Shown: positions 42,476-52,009 of the stretch, piece after piece | How positions within the stretch are numbered: the stretch's first letter is position 1 | Layout of the letters: each line of letters starts with the position of its first letter | Assembly: GCF_900231835.1 (NCBI RefSeq) | Contig: NZ_OCTN01000009.1 | Coordinates: forward strand, 1-64,000 | Length of the DNA stretch: 64,000 nt | DNA from: Pontivivens marinum | GTDB taxonomy: Bacteria; Pseudomonadota; Alphaproteobacteria; Rhodobacterales; Rhodobacteraceae | Direction of reading: 5' to 3' | Translations under genes and position numbers: made by a program | Notes under the pieces: model-generated | The model's database searches: none | Seen by the model: the letters and a program-made list of their open reading frames with translations, nothing else | Told to the model about the DNA's origin: nothing

Positions 42476-44160
42476 TGCTCGATGTTCAGGGGCTTACGGT
42501 CCGTTTTCCCAGCAGGCATGGCGATTTCACCGCGATTGAGGGGGTGTCCCTATCCGTGAATCCGGGGGAAATTCACGGACTGGTCGGGGAAAGCGGCGCC
42601 GGAAAATCAACGATCGGCGCGGCGGTGATCGGCCTGCTGCAACCTCCCGGCTATATTGCTGAGGGCACCATGACCCTAGGCGATGTGGATCTGCGAAATC
42701 TAACCGCAGCACAGGCGCATCAGATGCGCGGTGCGCGGATCTCGATGATTTTTCAGGATCCACAGACCAGCCTGAACCCGTTGATGACGGTTGAGGATCA
42801 GTTGATCGAAACCATTCAGGCGCATGAGGATATCTCCACCTCCGATGCACGCACACGCGCGATTGAGCTGTTGGAGGAAATCGGGATCAAGCAGGCCGCC
42901 ACCCGCATCAAGGCCTATCCGCACCAGTTCTCGGGCGGTATGCGGCAACGGGTCGTGATCGCATTGGCGCTGTGTACAAATCCAGAGTTGATTATCGCGG
43001 ACGAACCGACCACTGCGCTGGATGTCGCTGTGCAATCGCAGGTGTTGGACCTGATCAAGCGGTTGGCACAAACGCGGGGCATCGGCTTCATCCTGATCAC
43101 CCATGATATCGGCGTTATCGCACAAATCACGGATAACGTGACAGTTCTGCGTGGTGGTAAGGTCATGGAACACGGCCCGACAGAGCGTGTTTTGCGCGCG
43201 CCCGAACACCCCTATACCAAGGCGCTGATGGACGCTGTTCCGCGCCTTGATAAACGGGTTGAGCGGTTCTTGGTGCCTGAAAGCGATGTGGTAAAAGTTG
43301 CCTCACCTGCGGGCCTCACCGGAGCAGATGCCGAGGCATGGTTGCTGGACGGAGTGCAGCAGGGCGGTGCCGATCTGGAAATGAAGGACGTGACCGTTCG
43401 TTTCGCGGGCACCCGTACCAGCTTGTGGACCAAGCCTGAACCCTTCGTCGCATTGGATTCCGTTTCTATGCAGGTCCGACCGGGCACGGTGATGGGACTG
43501 GTCGGTGAAAGCGGATCGGGCAAATCCACGATGGCCAAGGTCATTACCGGCCTTGTCAGTCCGGCTGAGGGGCAAATGACCCTCGCGGGTGACCCCTTGC
43601 CCGCGGCAAAACAGCGCCCGCGCGATCATGTGTCACGGCGCCTGATCCAGATGGTGTTTCAGGACCCGTATTCCAGCCTGAACGCCCGCCACCGCATCGG
43701 CGAAATCCTGTCCGAGCCATTGTGGCTATACGGGTTGGAGCCTGATGCCGCACGCCGTCGGCAGATTTCAGCGGCGATGCTGGATTTGGTGGGGCTCAGC
43801 GCGGATTCCATCGACCGTTACCCGCATCAGTTTTCCGGCGGACAGCGGCAGCGGATCGCGGTGGCGCGGGCCTTGCTGGCGCGGCCGAGATTCCTGATCT
43901 GTGATGAACCGACCAGCGCGCTGGATGTCTCGATTCAGGCGCAGGTGCTGAACTTGCTCAAGGATCTACAGGCACGGTTCGGGCTGACGATTCTGTTCAT
44001 CAGCCATAACCTGGCGGTCGTGCGGCAAATGTCGGATGACATCACTGTGCTGCGAAATGGCAAAGTGGTTGAGGCGCAGCGATCCGAGGCATTCTTTACC
44101 GCGCCCAAGGCTGATTACGCCCGTGAGCTGCTGCAATTGACGCCCGCAATCACCTTTTAA
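42475..44160 (+). CDS. Fused DppD-DppF peptide-type ABC ATPase
   Basis: A 561-residue protein joining two complete ATPases. The first half has GESGAGKST (about residues 38-46), FSGGMRQRVVIALAL and IADEPTTALDV. The second half, from about residue 300, has GESGSGKST (about 345-353), FSGGQRQRIAVARAL and ICDEPTSALDV. Separate DppD and DppF genes are the commoner arrangement, though fusions are frequent in Rhodobacterales. It powers the permease pair encoded upstream. Its 3' end shares an 18-bp micro-duplication with the convergent TetR gene. Confidence 0.9.
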   Translation: MLDVQGLTVRFPSRHGDFTAIEGVSLSVNPGEIHGLVGESGAGKSTIGAAVIGLLQPPGYIAEGTMTLGDVDLRNLTAAQAHQMRGARISMIFQDPQTSLNPLMTVEDQLIETIQAHEDISTSDARTRAIELLEEIGIKQAATRIKAYPHQFSGGMRQRVVIALALCTNPELIIADEPTTALDVAVQSQVLDLIKRLAQTRGIGFILITHDIGVIAQITDNVTVLRGGKVMEHGPTERVLRAPEHPYTKALMDAVPRLDKRVERFLVPESDVVKVASPAGLTGADAEAWLLDGVQQGGADLEMKDVTVRFAGTRTSLWTKPEPFVALDSVSMQVRPGTVMGLVGESGSGKSTMAKVITGLVSPAEGQMTLAGDPLPAAKQRPRDHVSRRLIQMVFQDPYSSLNARHRIGEILSEPLWLYGLEPDAARRRQISAAMLDLVGLSADSIDRYPHQFSGGQRQRIAVARALLARPRFLICDEPTSALDVSIQAQVLNLLKDLQARFGLTILFISHNLAVVRQMSDDITVLRNGKVVEAQRSEAFFTAPKADYARELLQLTPAITF

Positions 44161-44179
44161 GAAGTAATCACCTTTTAAG
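44148..44179. repeat. 18-bp-period micro-duplication at the convergent ABC/TetR gene ends
   Basis: AATCACCTTTTAAG occurs at 44148-44161 and again at 44166-44179. The first copy holds the TAA stop of the fused ATPase gene; the second holds, on the other strand, the last codons and TGA stop of the TetR gene. A slippage duplication at the junction is the simplest explanation. Confidence 0.6.
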
Positions 44180-44767
44180 GCTGGCCAGCAACATATCCAG
44201 TGCATCTAGGGTTCGCTGCTGCCAATTCGCCATGTCCACCAGTTCCGCCACCGCGTGTTGGCGCAGGGCGACGGCACCGTGTATCAATGACCAGACCTGC
44301 ATCGCGGCGTCCTGCCGTGCTGCGCGATCTGCGTCGGGCGGCAACATTGTGGCGATCAGCCGAACCAATGTGGCAAAGGCATCGGCTCCAACCTGCATCG
44401 CAGCCTCTGATGGGGTGTAGCTGGGGTCAGCTTCGCCAAAGATAAGGCGGTAATGCGCTTGATACTCTTCAGCCGTGGCAAGGTAGTTCGCGGCGGCCAG
44501 ACGGATGCCATCCTCACTGGAGTGCTCCACGTTCAGGCTGTTCAGTACCCGCGTAAAACCCTCAATATATAATGCGTCCAGAATGCCCTGCTTGCCCTGA
44601 AAGTGGCTGTAGATGCCTATCGTGGACACGCCGGCCTGCGCCGCGACCGCGCGCACGCTGAGGGCACGCGCTCCTCCTTGCAAAAATAGGACCGAGGCCG
44701 CCGCGAGGATGCGTGCCTTGGCTGACGCCACGTCGTTTTGGGTTTTGTTGACAGGGTTCTGTTCCAT
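44168..44767 (-). CDS. TetR-family transcriptional regulator
   Basis: A 199-residue TetR protein; the ATG at 44767 (MEQNPVNKTQ) is chosen over an upstream frame start inside the operator. The N-terminal HTH reads ARILAAASVLFLQGGARALS, then VRAVAAQAGVSTIGIYSHFQ (about residues 16-55). The ligand domain is TetR_C-like. A perfect 15-bp palindrome lies between it and the divergent oxidoreductase gene, so it very likely represses itself and the oxidoreductase/DUF2855 pair. Inducer unknown. Confidence 0.87.
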   Translation of the reverse strand: MEQNPVNKTQNDVASAKARILAAASVLFLQGGARALSVRAVAAQAGVSTIGIYSHFQGKQGILDALYIEGFTRVLNSLNVEHSSEDGIRLAAANYLATAEEYQAHYRLIFGEADPSYTPSEAAMQVGADAFATLVRLIATMLPPDADRAARQDAAMQVWSLIHGAVALRQHAVAELVDMANWQQRTLDALDMLLASLKR

Positions 44768-44776
44768 AAATACCAA

Positions 44777-44791
44777 TATAACACTGTTATA
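44777..44791. promoter_or_regulatory. Perfect palindromic operator for the TetR regulator
   Basis: TATAACACTGTTATA is a perfect inverted repeat (7-bp arms, one central base) in the 49-bp gap between the divergent TetR and FAD-oxidoreductase starts. Length and position fit a TetR operator covering both promoters. Confidence 0.7.
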
Positions 44792-44816
44792 GCTATTGAG
44801 GCAAGTTAGGGCGCAG

Positions 44817-46229
44817 ATGACGATCACAAAAATCGATACGGATTATCTGATTGTAGGCAGCGGCGCCGTGGGCATGGCCTTTGCCGATATCCTGCTGGCC
44901 GAAACCGATGCACGCATCACGATTGTTGATCGCTATCACGCGCCGGGTGGGCACTGGAATGTGGCCTATCCCTTTGTCACATTGCACCAGCCATCCGCCT
45001 TTTACGGCGTATCATCGCGTGAGTTGAGCCGTGGAACCATCGACACGGTGGGCCTGAACCAAGGGTTAAACGATCTGGCAAGCGGAGCAGAGGTTAGCGC
45101 CTATTTCGACGCCGTGATGCGGGAACAGTTCCTGCCCTCGGGTCGGGTGCAGTATTTCCCGATGTGCGATTACATCGGCGACGGGCAGTTTACTGCGCGG
45201 TTAACCGGTGCGCAATATCAGGTGACTGCCGCGAAAACAGTTGATGCGACCTATCTGAATACCTCGACGCCCTCGACCCACATTCCCAACTTTTCGATAG
45301 ATGCAGGCGTGCAGTTCATTCCGGTGAACGACTTGCCCAAGGTGACGGATGCACCTGAGGGCTTCGTTATTATTGGTGGCGGTAAAACCGGGATTGATGC
45401 CTGTTTGTGGCTGCTGCAACAGGGCGTTGATGCGGATGATATTCGCTGGATCATGCCGCGAGACGCTTGGCTATTGGACCGTAAAAACACCCAACCGACA
45501 CAGGAGTTTTTTGCCGCGTCCATAGGATCGCAGGCCAACCAGTTCGAGGCGATCGCCGCGGCAGATAGTGTTGATGATATGTTCGACCGGTTGGAATCCT
45601 GTGGTTATTTCCTGCGGATCGATCCACAGGTTCGCCCCGCGATGTTCCATGGCGCGACGATCAGTGCGTTGGAGCTAGAGCAATTACGGCGTATTAAAAA
45701 TATCGTGCGCATGGGCCGGGTAACCTATCTGGGTGCGGATCAAATCACCTTAGAACATGGTGCGATCCCGACCGGTGCGGGTATCGTGCATGTGGATTGC
45801 TCGGCCAGTGCGATCACCAACCTTGAGACGAAACCGGTGTTTCAGGGCGATCTGATTACCCCGCAAACGGTGCGCCCCTACCAGCCGGTGTTCAGCGCGG
45901 CCTTCATTGCGCATGTTGAGGCGAGATACGCGACGCAGGTTGAGAAAAACCGGCTTTGCGCTGTTGTACCACTGCCTAATCACGACACGGATTTCCTGCG
46001 CTACACGACCGGTTTCATGATGAACCAGTTCAACTGGGGGCAGGACAAGGACCTGCGGGCTTGGCTGAAATCCAACCGGCTGGATGGGTTCAGTTCGCTG
46101 ACCTCCGGCATTCCGGAAACGGCGGTGGAAAAGCGGGCGATCATGGCGCGGATCAAGGCAGCAGCAATGCCCGCAATGGGCAAGCTTCAGACCTTTATCG
46201 TGGATATGGACAAAGCGGAGGGTAACTAG
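44817..46229 (+). CDS. FAD/NAD(P)-binding oxidoreductase, function unknown
   Basis: A 470-residue flavoprotein; the ATG at 44817 follows the TetR operator. An N-terminal FAD motif (YLIVGSGAVGMAFADILLAE, about residues 10-29) is followed by DRYHAPGGHWNVAYPFVTLHQPS, as in flavin-containing monooxygenases, and by a second Rossmann motif GFVIIGGGKTGIDACLWLLQ (about residues 182-201) for NAD(P)H. The overall length resembles FMO/Baeyer-Villiger types, but their fingerprint motif is not obvious. The DUF2855 gene begins directly after its stop. No substrate can be named. Confidence 0.7.
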   Translation: MTITKIDTDYLIVGSGAVGMAFADILLAETDARITIVDRYHAPGGHWNVAYPFVTLHQPSAFYGVSSRELSRGTIDTVGLNQGLNDLASGAEVSAYFDAVMREQFLPSGRVQYFPMCDYIGDGQFTARLTGAQYQVTAAKTVDATYLNTSTPSTHIPNFSIDAGVQFIPVNDLPKVTDAPEGFVIIGGGKTGIDACLWLLQQGVDADDIRWIMPRDAWLLDRKNTQPTQEFFAASIGSQANQFEAIAAADSVDDMFDRLESCGYFLRIDPQVRPAMFHGATISALELEQLRRIKNIVRMGRVTYLGADQITLEHGAIPTGAGIVHVDCSASAITNLETKPVFQGDLITPQTVRPYQPVFSAAFIAHVEARYATQVEKNRLCAVVPLPNHDTDFLRYTTGFMMNQFNWGQDKDLRAWLKSNRLDGFSSLTSGIPETAVEKRAIMARIKAAAMPAMGKLQTFIVDMDKAEGN

Positions 46230-47309
46230 ATGGCGGAATTTCAGGTGCAGCGCGACGCCTTAACACAAACACGGATCGTGGCGGAGCGGGTGACGCCAGA
46301 CGCCCCACTGGCCGAGGGCGAGGTGCTGGTGAAGGTCGATCTTTTCGCCTTTACCTCCAACAACATGACCTACGGACAGGTGGGCGATCAACTGGCCTAT
46401 TGGCAATTCTTTCCCGTCGCGCAGAGCGGTTGGGGGGTGTTGCCGGTCTGGGGTTTTGCGGATGTTGTTGCGACAAATGCACAGGGAGTTGAGGTTGGAG
46501 AGCGGCTATATGGCTACTTTCCACCAGCGCAATATTTGACGTTGCAGCCGGGCCGCAGTGGCGCGGGTTATTTGATTGATGCGACGCCCCATCGGCGCAA
46601 ATTGCCGGTTGGCTATAACACCTACACACGGGTTCTGGCGGAGCCGCACTACGATCCTGCCAATGATGCAATGCGGGCTTTGCTGTTTCCGCTGTTCATC
46701 ACGTCGTTCTGCCTGTGGGACGCATTGCGAGAGGCGCAGTGGCATGGGGCGCAGCGGATCATCATGCTCAGCGCGTCCAGCAAAACGGCCATCGGGCTGG
46801 CCTATGCATTAGCCGCAGATGACAGCGCGCCGGAAGTTGTCGCAGTCACCTCGCCGCGCAATGTGCAAATGGTGCAAGGGTTGGGGGTCTACTCCTCGGT
46901 TATGACTTATGATGCGCTGGCCGAGGTGGATGCGGATATCCCCACTGTGGTCGTAGATATGGCTGGAAACGGTGCGGTTCTGGGCGCGCTGCATCAACGC
47001 TTGGGCGCGCAAATGCTGCATTGTATTCAGGTCGGTATCACGCACCGAGCCGAGGTTCGCGATGACGGGATTGATGTCGGTCGCAGCGGCTTTTTCTTCG
47101 CGCCGTCGCATATTGAACGGCGGATGGCGGATTGGGGTACGGCCGGTTTTGCGCAGCGGACCAATGACTTTATGCGTGATGCCACTGCACGCTGTGCGAC
47201 GTGGCTAAAGATACGTGAGGTCGCGGGGGTAGAGGGGCTGTCAGCAGTTTATGCAGATGTGGCCTCAGGCACGTTGCCCGCTGATGAGGGCATCGTGGTC
47301 CGCATGTAG
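46230..47309 (+). CDS. DUF2855-family protein
   Basis: A 359-residue protein of the uncharacterised DUF2855 family: LVKVDLFAFTSNNMTYGQVGD near the N-terminus, WGFADVV, then LFITSFCLWDALREAQWHGA and IIMLSASSKTAIGLAYAL, the last resembling the cofactor strand of medium-chain reductases. It starts on the base after the flavoprotein stop, so the two are co-translated and probably form one enzyme system under TetR control. Function unknown. Confidence 0.75.
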   Translation: MAEFQVQRDALTQTRIVAERVTPDAPLAEGEVLVKVDLFAFTSNNMTYGQVGDQLAYWQFFPVAQSGWGVLPVWGFADVVATNAQGVEVGERLYGYFPPAQYLTLQPGRSGAGYLIDATPHRRKLPVGYNTYTRVLAEPHYDPANDAMRALLFPLFITSFCLWDALREAQWHGAQRIIMLSASSKTAIGLAYALAADDSAPEVVAVTSPRNVQMVQGLGVYSSVMTYDALAEVDADIPTVVVDMAGNGAVLGALHQRLGAQMLHCIQVGITHRAEVRDDGIDVGRSGFFFAPSHIERRMADWGTAGFAQRTNDFMRDATARCATWLKIREVAGVEGLSAVYADVASGTLPADEGIVVRM

Positions 47310-47312
47310 TGC

Positions 47313-47336
47313 GTGCGGGGCGTTGCGGCCCCGCAC
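47313..47336. terminator. Bidirectional terminator between DUF2855 and glutamine synthetase genes
   Basis: GTGCGGGGC (47313-47321) and GCCCCGCAC (47328-47336) form a perfect 9-bp stem with a 6-nt loop between two convergent genes. No T run on either side. Confidence 0.55.
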
Positions 47337-47343
47337 CGGATCA

Positions 47344-48741
47344 TCAGACGTTCAGCAACAGGTGCTGACGCTCCCACGGGGAGATTACGCGCATGAACTG
47401 CTCATGCTCGGTCCGTTTCACAGCAGTAAAGATATCGACGAATTGATCGCCCAGTACGGCACGCATTTCTTCGCTCTCATCCAAGGCAACAATCGCATCC
47501 AGCAGCGAGGCAGGCAGATCGCGGTCGCGGCTATAGCTGTTGCCCTTGACCCGCACGCGCGGCTTGATCTGCTCCGTCAGGCCCAGATAGCCACAGGCCA
47601 GCGTTGCCGCCAGCGCCAGATACGGGTTCGCATCCGCGCCCGCGACACGGTTCTCAACGCGGCGCGCAGCAGGGGTTGCACGGGGCGAACGCAATCCGGT
47701 GGTGCGGTTGTCCTCTCCCCAGTCGAGGTTGATCGGCGCGGACCACCCGGGGATCAAACGACGGTACGAGTTCACATAGGGCGCGACCAAGGCAGTCGCC
47801 GCATGGAAATGCCCCTGCTGACCACCGACAAAGGCGTCGTGCAGTGCTGTCGCCTTACCATCGGGGCCGGAGAAGATATTGCCACCCTGCGCATCGGTAA
47901 CGCTCATATGGATATGCATCGCGGAGCCGACCTGGTTGCCATAGGGCTTCGCCATGAAGGTCGCATAGGTGCCGCCGCGCAATGCGGCCTCGCGGATCAG
48001 GCGTTTGAACAGAAACACCTCGTCTGCCAGCTTGACCGGATCACCGTGCAGCATGTTGATTTCCAGCTGGGCGGGTCCGGCCTCCTGAATGATCGTGTCG
48101 ATGGCCAGGTTTTGCGCATCGGCATAATCATAGATCAGCTCGATAACCTCGTCATACTCATCCACTGCGGAGAGGGAGAAAGCCTGATTGCCCATGCTTT
48201 GACGGCCAGAACGTCCAACAGGGGGTTCTAGCGGGTAATCGGGATCGTGGTTCGGTTTGACCAGATAGAATTCCAGCTCAGGTGCGACAATCGGATACCA
48301 GCCGCGATCATTATACATATCAACGACACGTTGCAGAACCTGACGAGGAGCCAGCGCAAAGGCTTCGCCATCCTCGGTCTGGGCGTCGTGCATGATTTGC
48401 AGCGACCGGTCATTTGCCCAAGGCACGGCGCGGATTGCGCCGAAATCAGGGGTCAGAACCAGATCGGGGTCGGTATATAGTTTGGGGCCGGCTTCCTCGG
48501 TGTAATCACCGTTGATGGTGGCGAAAAACGTGGACATCGGCAGGCGAACGCCCGGCTCGCGCAGGAATTTCGCGGCGGGCATTACCTTGCCCCGTGCGAT
48601 ACCGGCAAGGTCGGGAATGACGCATTCGATTTCCTCGACGCCATGCTCTGTAACCCAGTGACGCAACTGGTCCAGTGCATCGGGCGCGGAGCCGTCGATG
48701 TTCGGTGAGGCGGTTAAACTAAGCGGATTGCGGGGCTGCAT
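47344..48741 (-). CDS. Glutamine synthetase family, gamma-glutamylpolyamine synthetase-like (PuuA type)
   Basis: A 465-residue glutamine-synthetase-fold ligase. The start is ATG 48741, with AGGAGC upstream. Motifs: APELEFYLVKPN (metal glutamate), AGPAQLEINMLHGDP, GSAMHIHMSV (ATP/metal site) and NRTTGLRSP, and VENRVAGADANPYLALAATLA near the C-terminus. This group, to which E. coli PuuA belongs, ligates glutamate to amines rather than ammonia. The divergent neighbour is a PotF-type polyamine importer, which supports a polyamine role. Other amine substrates are possible. Confidence 0.85.
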   Translation of the reverse strand: MQPRNPLSLTASPNIDGSAPDALDQLRHWVTEHGVEEIECVIPDLAGIARGKVMPAAKFLREPGVRLPMSTFFATINGDYTEEAGPKLYTDPDLVLTPDFGAIRAVPWANDRSLQIMHDAQTEDGEAFALAPRQVLQRVVDMYNDRGWYPIVAPELEFYLVKPNHDPDYPLEPPVGRSGRQSMGNQAFSLSAVDEYDEVIELIYDYADAQNLAIDTIIQEAGPAQLEINMLHGDPVKLADEVFLFKRLIREAALRGGTYATFMAKPYGNQVGSAMHIHMSVTDAQGGNIFSGPDGKATALHDAFVGGQQGHFHAATALVAPYVNSYRRLIPGWSAPINLDWGEDNRTTGLRSPRATPAARRVENRVAGADANPYLALAATLACGYLGLTEQIKPRVRVKGNSYSRDRDLPASLLDAIVALDESEEMRAVLGDQFVDIFTAVKRTEHEQFMRVISPWERQHLLLNV

Positions 48742-48886
48742 GCTGTTGCTCCTGAGGCAGTACATCACATCGCTAGCATGCGCTTGTTTCGGGCGGTAGT
48801 GGCTTCACACGATGAAACCCCTTCACAAGTCGGGAACATGCTGCATATGCTCAAATCAACGTGCGACGCAAACCAAGGAATGCACC

Positions 48887-49990
48887 ATGCCTAAATCCAA
48901 GCTTACCGTGACAACTGCCCTTGCCACATTGGCCATGATCGCGCCGGGTGCATTGTTTGCACAGGAAAACGTGCTGAACATCTATAACTGGTCCGACTAT
49001 ATCGCCGAGGACACGATCGAGAAATTCGAGCAGGAATTCGGCGTTACCGTAAATTACGACGTCTACGACTCGAACGAGGTGCTGGAGGCACGGCTGTTCG
49101 CGGGCAATACCGGTTTCGACATCGTGGTTCCCACATCCGAATTCCTGCGTCGTCAGGTCGTCGCGGGCATTTATCAGGCGCTGGATTATTCCAAGCTGCC
49201 AAATGCCTCGAACATGGACGCTGAGCTGATGGCCGCTGCCGCTGCCTATGATCCCGAAAACGAGCATTCGGTGATCTATATGTGGGGCACCACCGGCATC
49301 GGTTATAACACTGAGCTGGTGGCAGAGCGTTTGGGCGATGATGCACCCACCGATAGCTGGGATCTGGTTTTCGACCCAGAAGTGGTCGCACAGCTGGGCG
49401 ACTGCGGCGTGACCATGCTGGACGCGCCCTCCGAAATGCTGACCGCGGCGATGAACTATCTGGGCCTCGATCCACGTTCAACCGACGCGGATGATCTGGA
49501 GGCCGGCGCGGAGCTGTTGGCGTCGGTGCGCCCGAATGTGCGTTACTTCCACTCGTCGCAATATATCTCCGACCTTGCCAATGGTGACGTCTGTGTTTCG
49601 ATCGGTTGGTCCGGTGATATTTTCCAGGCACAGGCCCGCGCGATTGAGGCTGAGAACGGCGTCGATATCGCCTACACAATCCCGACCGAGGGTGCGCTGC
49701 AGTGGTTCGACATGATGGCAATTCCTGTCGATGCGCCGCATCCTGATCTGGCGCATGAATTCATCAACTTCGTGATGCGCCCTGACATCACCGCCGACAT
49801 CACCAACTACGTTTGGTACGCGAACGGCAATGCGGCCTCGCTGGAGCTGGTGGATGAGGAAATCACCTCCGATCCCGGTATTTTCCCGACTGACGAGGCA
49901 AAGCAGCGTCTATGGGCGTCCGAGGTCTACAACGCCCGCACCGACCGGTTGGTCAACCGCCTGTGGACCACCGTAAAGACCGGCGAGTGA
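48887..49990 (+). CDS. Polyamine-type ABC transporter binding protein (PotF-like)
   Basis: A 367-residue periplasmic protein; the ATG at 48887 has AAGGA upstream and opens a signal peptide (residues 1-25, LFAQE). The mature start LNIYNWSDYIAEDTIEKFEQEFG is the PotF hallmark, putrescine-type rather than spermidine-type. It is divergent from the PuuA-like gene across about 145 bp and begins a potFGHI-style operon. Confidence 0.9.
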   Translation: MPKSKLTVTTALATLAMIAPGALFAQENVLNIYNWSDYIAEDTIEKFEQEFGVTVNYDVYDSNEVLEARLFAGNTGFDIVVPTSEFLRRQVVAGIYQALDYSKLPNASNMDAELMAAAAAYDPENEHSVIYMWGTTGIGYNTELVAERLGDDAPTDSWDLVFDPEVVAQLGDCGVTMLDAPSEMLTAAMNYLGLDPRSTDADDLEAGAELLASVRPNVRYFHSSQYISDLANGDVCVSIGWSGDIFQAQARAIEAENGVDIAYTIPTEGALQWFDMMAIPVDAPHPDLAHEFINFVMRPDITADITNYVWYANGNAASLELVDEEITSDPGIFPTDEAKQRLWASEVYNARTDRLVNRLWTTVKTGE

Positions 49991-51078
49991 GCGCAGTGAA
50001 GCCGTCACAGGACGGGCCGTTCCTTCGGATCCGCAATGTGGTAAAGGAATTCGACGGCGTGCGCGCCGTCGATGACCTGTCGCTCGATATCGGGCGAAAA
50101 GAGCTGTTCTGCCTGCTGGGCGGCTCCGGCTCTGGCAAATCGACCCTGCTGCGAATGCTGGCAGGGTTTGAGAAACCGACCTCCGGCTCGATTGAGATTG
50201 AGGGGCGCGATATGGTTGGCATCGATCCCGCCGACCGCCCTGTAAACATGATGTTTCAAAGCTATGCGCTGTTCCCGCACATGAATGTTGCGGATAACGT
50301 CGCCTATGGCCTGCGCCGTATGGGCATGGGCCGGACGGAACGGGATGCGCGTGTCACCGAGATGCTACGCCTCGTGCGGATGGAGGGGTTTGCCGCGCGC
50401 AAACCGCACCAGATGTCAGGCGGTCAACGGCAACGTGTCGCCTTGGCCCGTGCGCTGGCGCGTGGTCCGAAACTGCTGCTGCTGGATGAGCCGTTATCCG
50501 CGCTGGACCGTAAACTGCGTGAGGAAACGCAGTTCGAGCTGATGGATATTTTCGACAAGACAGGCACCACCTTTGTCGTCGTGACCCACGATCAGGAGGA
50601 GGCGATGACCCTCGCCACGCGCATCGGCGTGATGGATAAGGGGCAGTTGGTGCAGGTTGATACGCCGCGGCGGATATATGAGTTTCCGCGCAACAAACTG
50701 ATCGCGGATTTCGTCGGCAATGTGAACCTGCTGGACGCCACCGTAACCGGTTCTGACGGTGCGCTGGTGCGACTGGACTGTCCCGCAATGGGGCAGGAGG
50801 TTCGCGCCGCATGTGAGGGGGAGCCGCCCGCAATCGGAACGGCTGTGACCTTGGCCATCCGGCCTGAGAAAATTACCTTGGGCAGCGGCCATCCGGCCGT
50901 CGTTGATGATTACGCCTATCGTGGCGATGTGACCCGTTATCGCCTGCGTTTGCCCGGTGGCGGGATGCTTGATGTAAATCGCCCCAACCGCCTGCGCGCG
51001 GGTGAGGGGGACATCACATGGGAAACGCCGGTCCTGTTCGATTTCGCGCCCGAGGGTGCCGTGATGTTGAGGGATTGA
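49987..51078 (+). CDS. Polyamine-type ABC transporter ATPase (PotG-like)
   Basis: A 363-residue ATPase. The GTG at 49987 overlaps the PotF stop (GTGA); a GTG three codons later is an alternative. Walker A GGSGSGKST (about residues 45-53), MSGGQRQRVALARAL, LLLLDEPLSALD, TFVVVTHDQEEA and a TOBE_2 domain are all present. It powers the PotH/PotI-like permeases encoded downstream after a gap of about 50 bp. Confidence 0.88.
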   Translation: MSAVKPSQDGPFLRIRNVVKEFDGVRAVDDLSLDIGRKELFCLLGGSGSGKSTLLRMLAGFEKPTSGSIEIEGRDMVGIDPADRPVNMMFQSYALFPHMNVADNVAYGLRRMGMGRTERDARVTEMLRLVRMEGFAARKPHQMSGGQRQRVALARALARGPKLLLLDEPLSALDRKLREETQFELMDIFDKTGTTFVVVTHDQEEAMTLATRIGVMDKGQLVQVDTPRRIYEFPRNKLIADFVGNVNLLDATVTGSDGALVRLDCPAMGQEVRAACEGEPPAIGTAVTLAIRPEKITLGSGHPAVVDDYAYRGDVTRYRLRLPGGGMLDVNRPNRLRAGEGDITWETPVLFDFAPEGAVMLRD

Positions 51079-51130
51079 TCGTGATCCGGTCCAACATTTC
51101 AAAGCCCGTGTCACGACAAGGTAGTCGCCT

Positions 51131-52009
51131 ATGAACGGCTGGGGCAAACGTCTGGTCATCGGCATTCCGCTGTTCTGGCTGTTCCTGTTTTTCCTCGTGC
51201 CCTTTGGCATTGTTTTTCTGGTCAGTCTGGGCAGTCCGCAATTCAGTGTGCCGCCCTATTCCCCCGCTTTCGAGTGGGATGGCTGGTGGCCGCACTTCGT
51301 GGGCTCGTTCGAGAATTACATCTTTCTGACCGAGGATGACCTGTACTGGCGGGCCTATCTGGGGTCGGTGAAAATCGCAGGCGGCTCGACCCTGCTATGC
51401 CTGCTGGTGGCATGGCCCATGGCGTGGATAATTGCGCGGGCTGAACCTTACCGGCGTAATGTGCTGCTGATGCTGGTGATCCTGCCGTTCTGGACCTCAT
51501 CACTGCTGCGGATTTACGCCCTGATGGGAATGTTGCGGCAGGGCGGCATCGTGAACTCCGTCCTGTTGTGGAGCGGCATCATCGATCAACCGATACAGAT
51601 GATGCAGACGGATTTCGCGGTCTATTTGACGGTGGTGTTCACCTATTTGCCGCTGATGGTGTTGCCGCTCTATTCCACGCTGGAAAAACTGGACGGCGCG
51701 TTGTTGGAGGCTTCGGCCGATCTGGGCGCGTCCCGTTTCGCGACCTTTTGGACGGTCACATTACCGCTCAGCCTGTCGGGGATCATTGCGGGGTGCCTGC
51801 TGGTTTTCATTCCGGCAGTGGGAGAATTCGTGATCCCCGACCTGATGGGCGCGCAGGACAGTCCGATGATCGGCAATGTGCTGTGGGGTGAATTTACGCG
51901 CAACCGCGACTGGCCCGTTGCCGGCGCTGTGGCGATTGCCATGCTGGCGCTGTTGGTGATCCCGTTCATGATACTGCGGTCATCACCCGCCCTGCGTGAG
52001 GATGGATAA
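51131..52009 (+). CDS. Polyamine-type ABC permease (PotH-like)
   Basis: A 292-residue permease with six hydrophobic segments. It shows FFLVPFGIVFLVSLG, VILPFWTSSLLRIYALMGML and the coupling loop LLEASADLGASRFATFWTVTLP, typical of PotH. The next permease begins on the last base of its stop. Confidence 0.88.
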   Translation: MNGWGKRLVIGIPLFWLFLFFLVPFGIVFLVSLGSPQFSVPPYSPAFEWDGWWPHFVGSFENYIFLTEDDLYWRAYLGSVKIAGGSTLLCLLVAWPMAWIIARAEPYRRNVLLMLVILPFWTSSLLRIYALMGMLRQGGIVNSVLLWSGIIDQPIQMMQTDFAVYLTVVFTYLPLMVLPLYSTLEKLDGALLEASADLGASRFATFWTVTLPLSLSGIIAGCLLVFIPAVGEFVIPDLMGAQDSPMIGNVLWGEFTRNRDWPVAGAVAIAMLALLVIPFMILRSSPALREDG

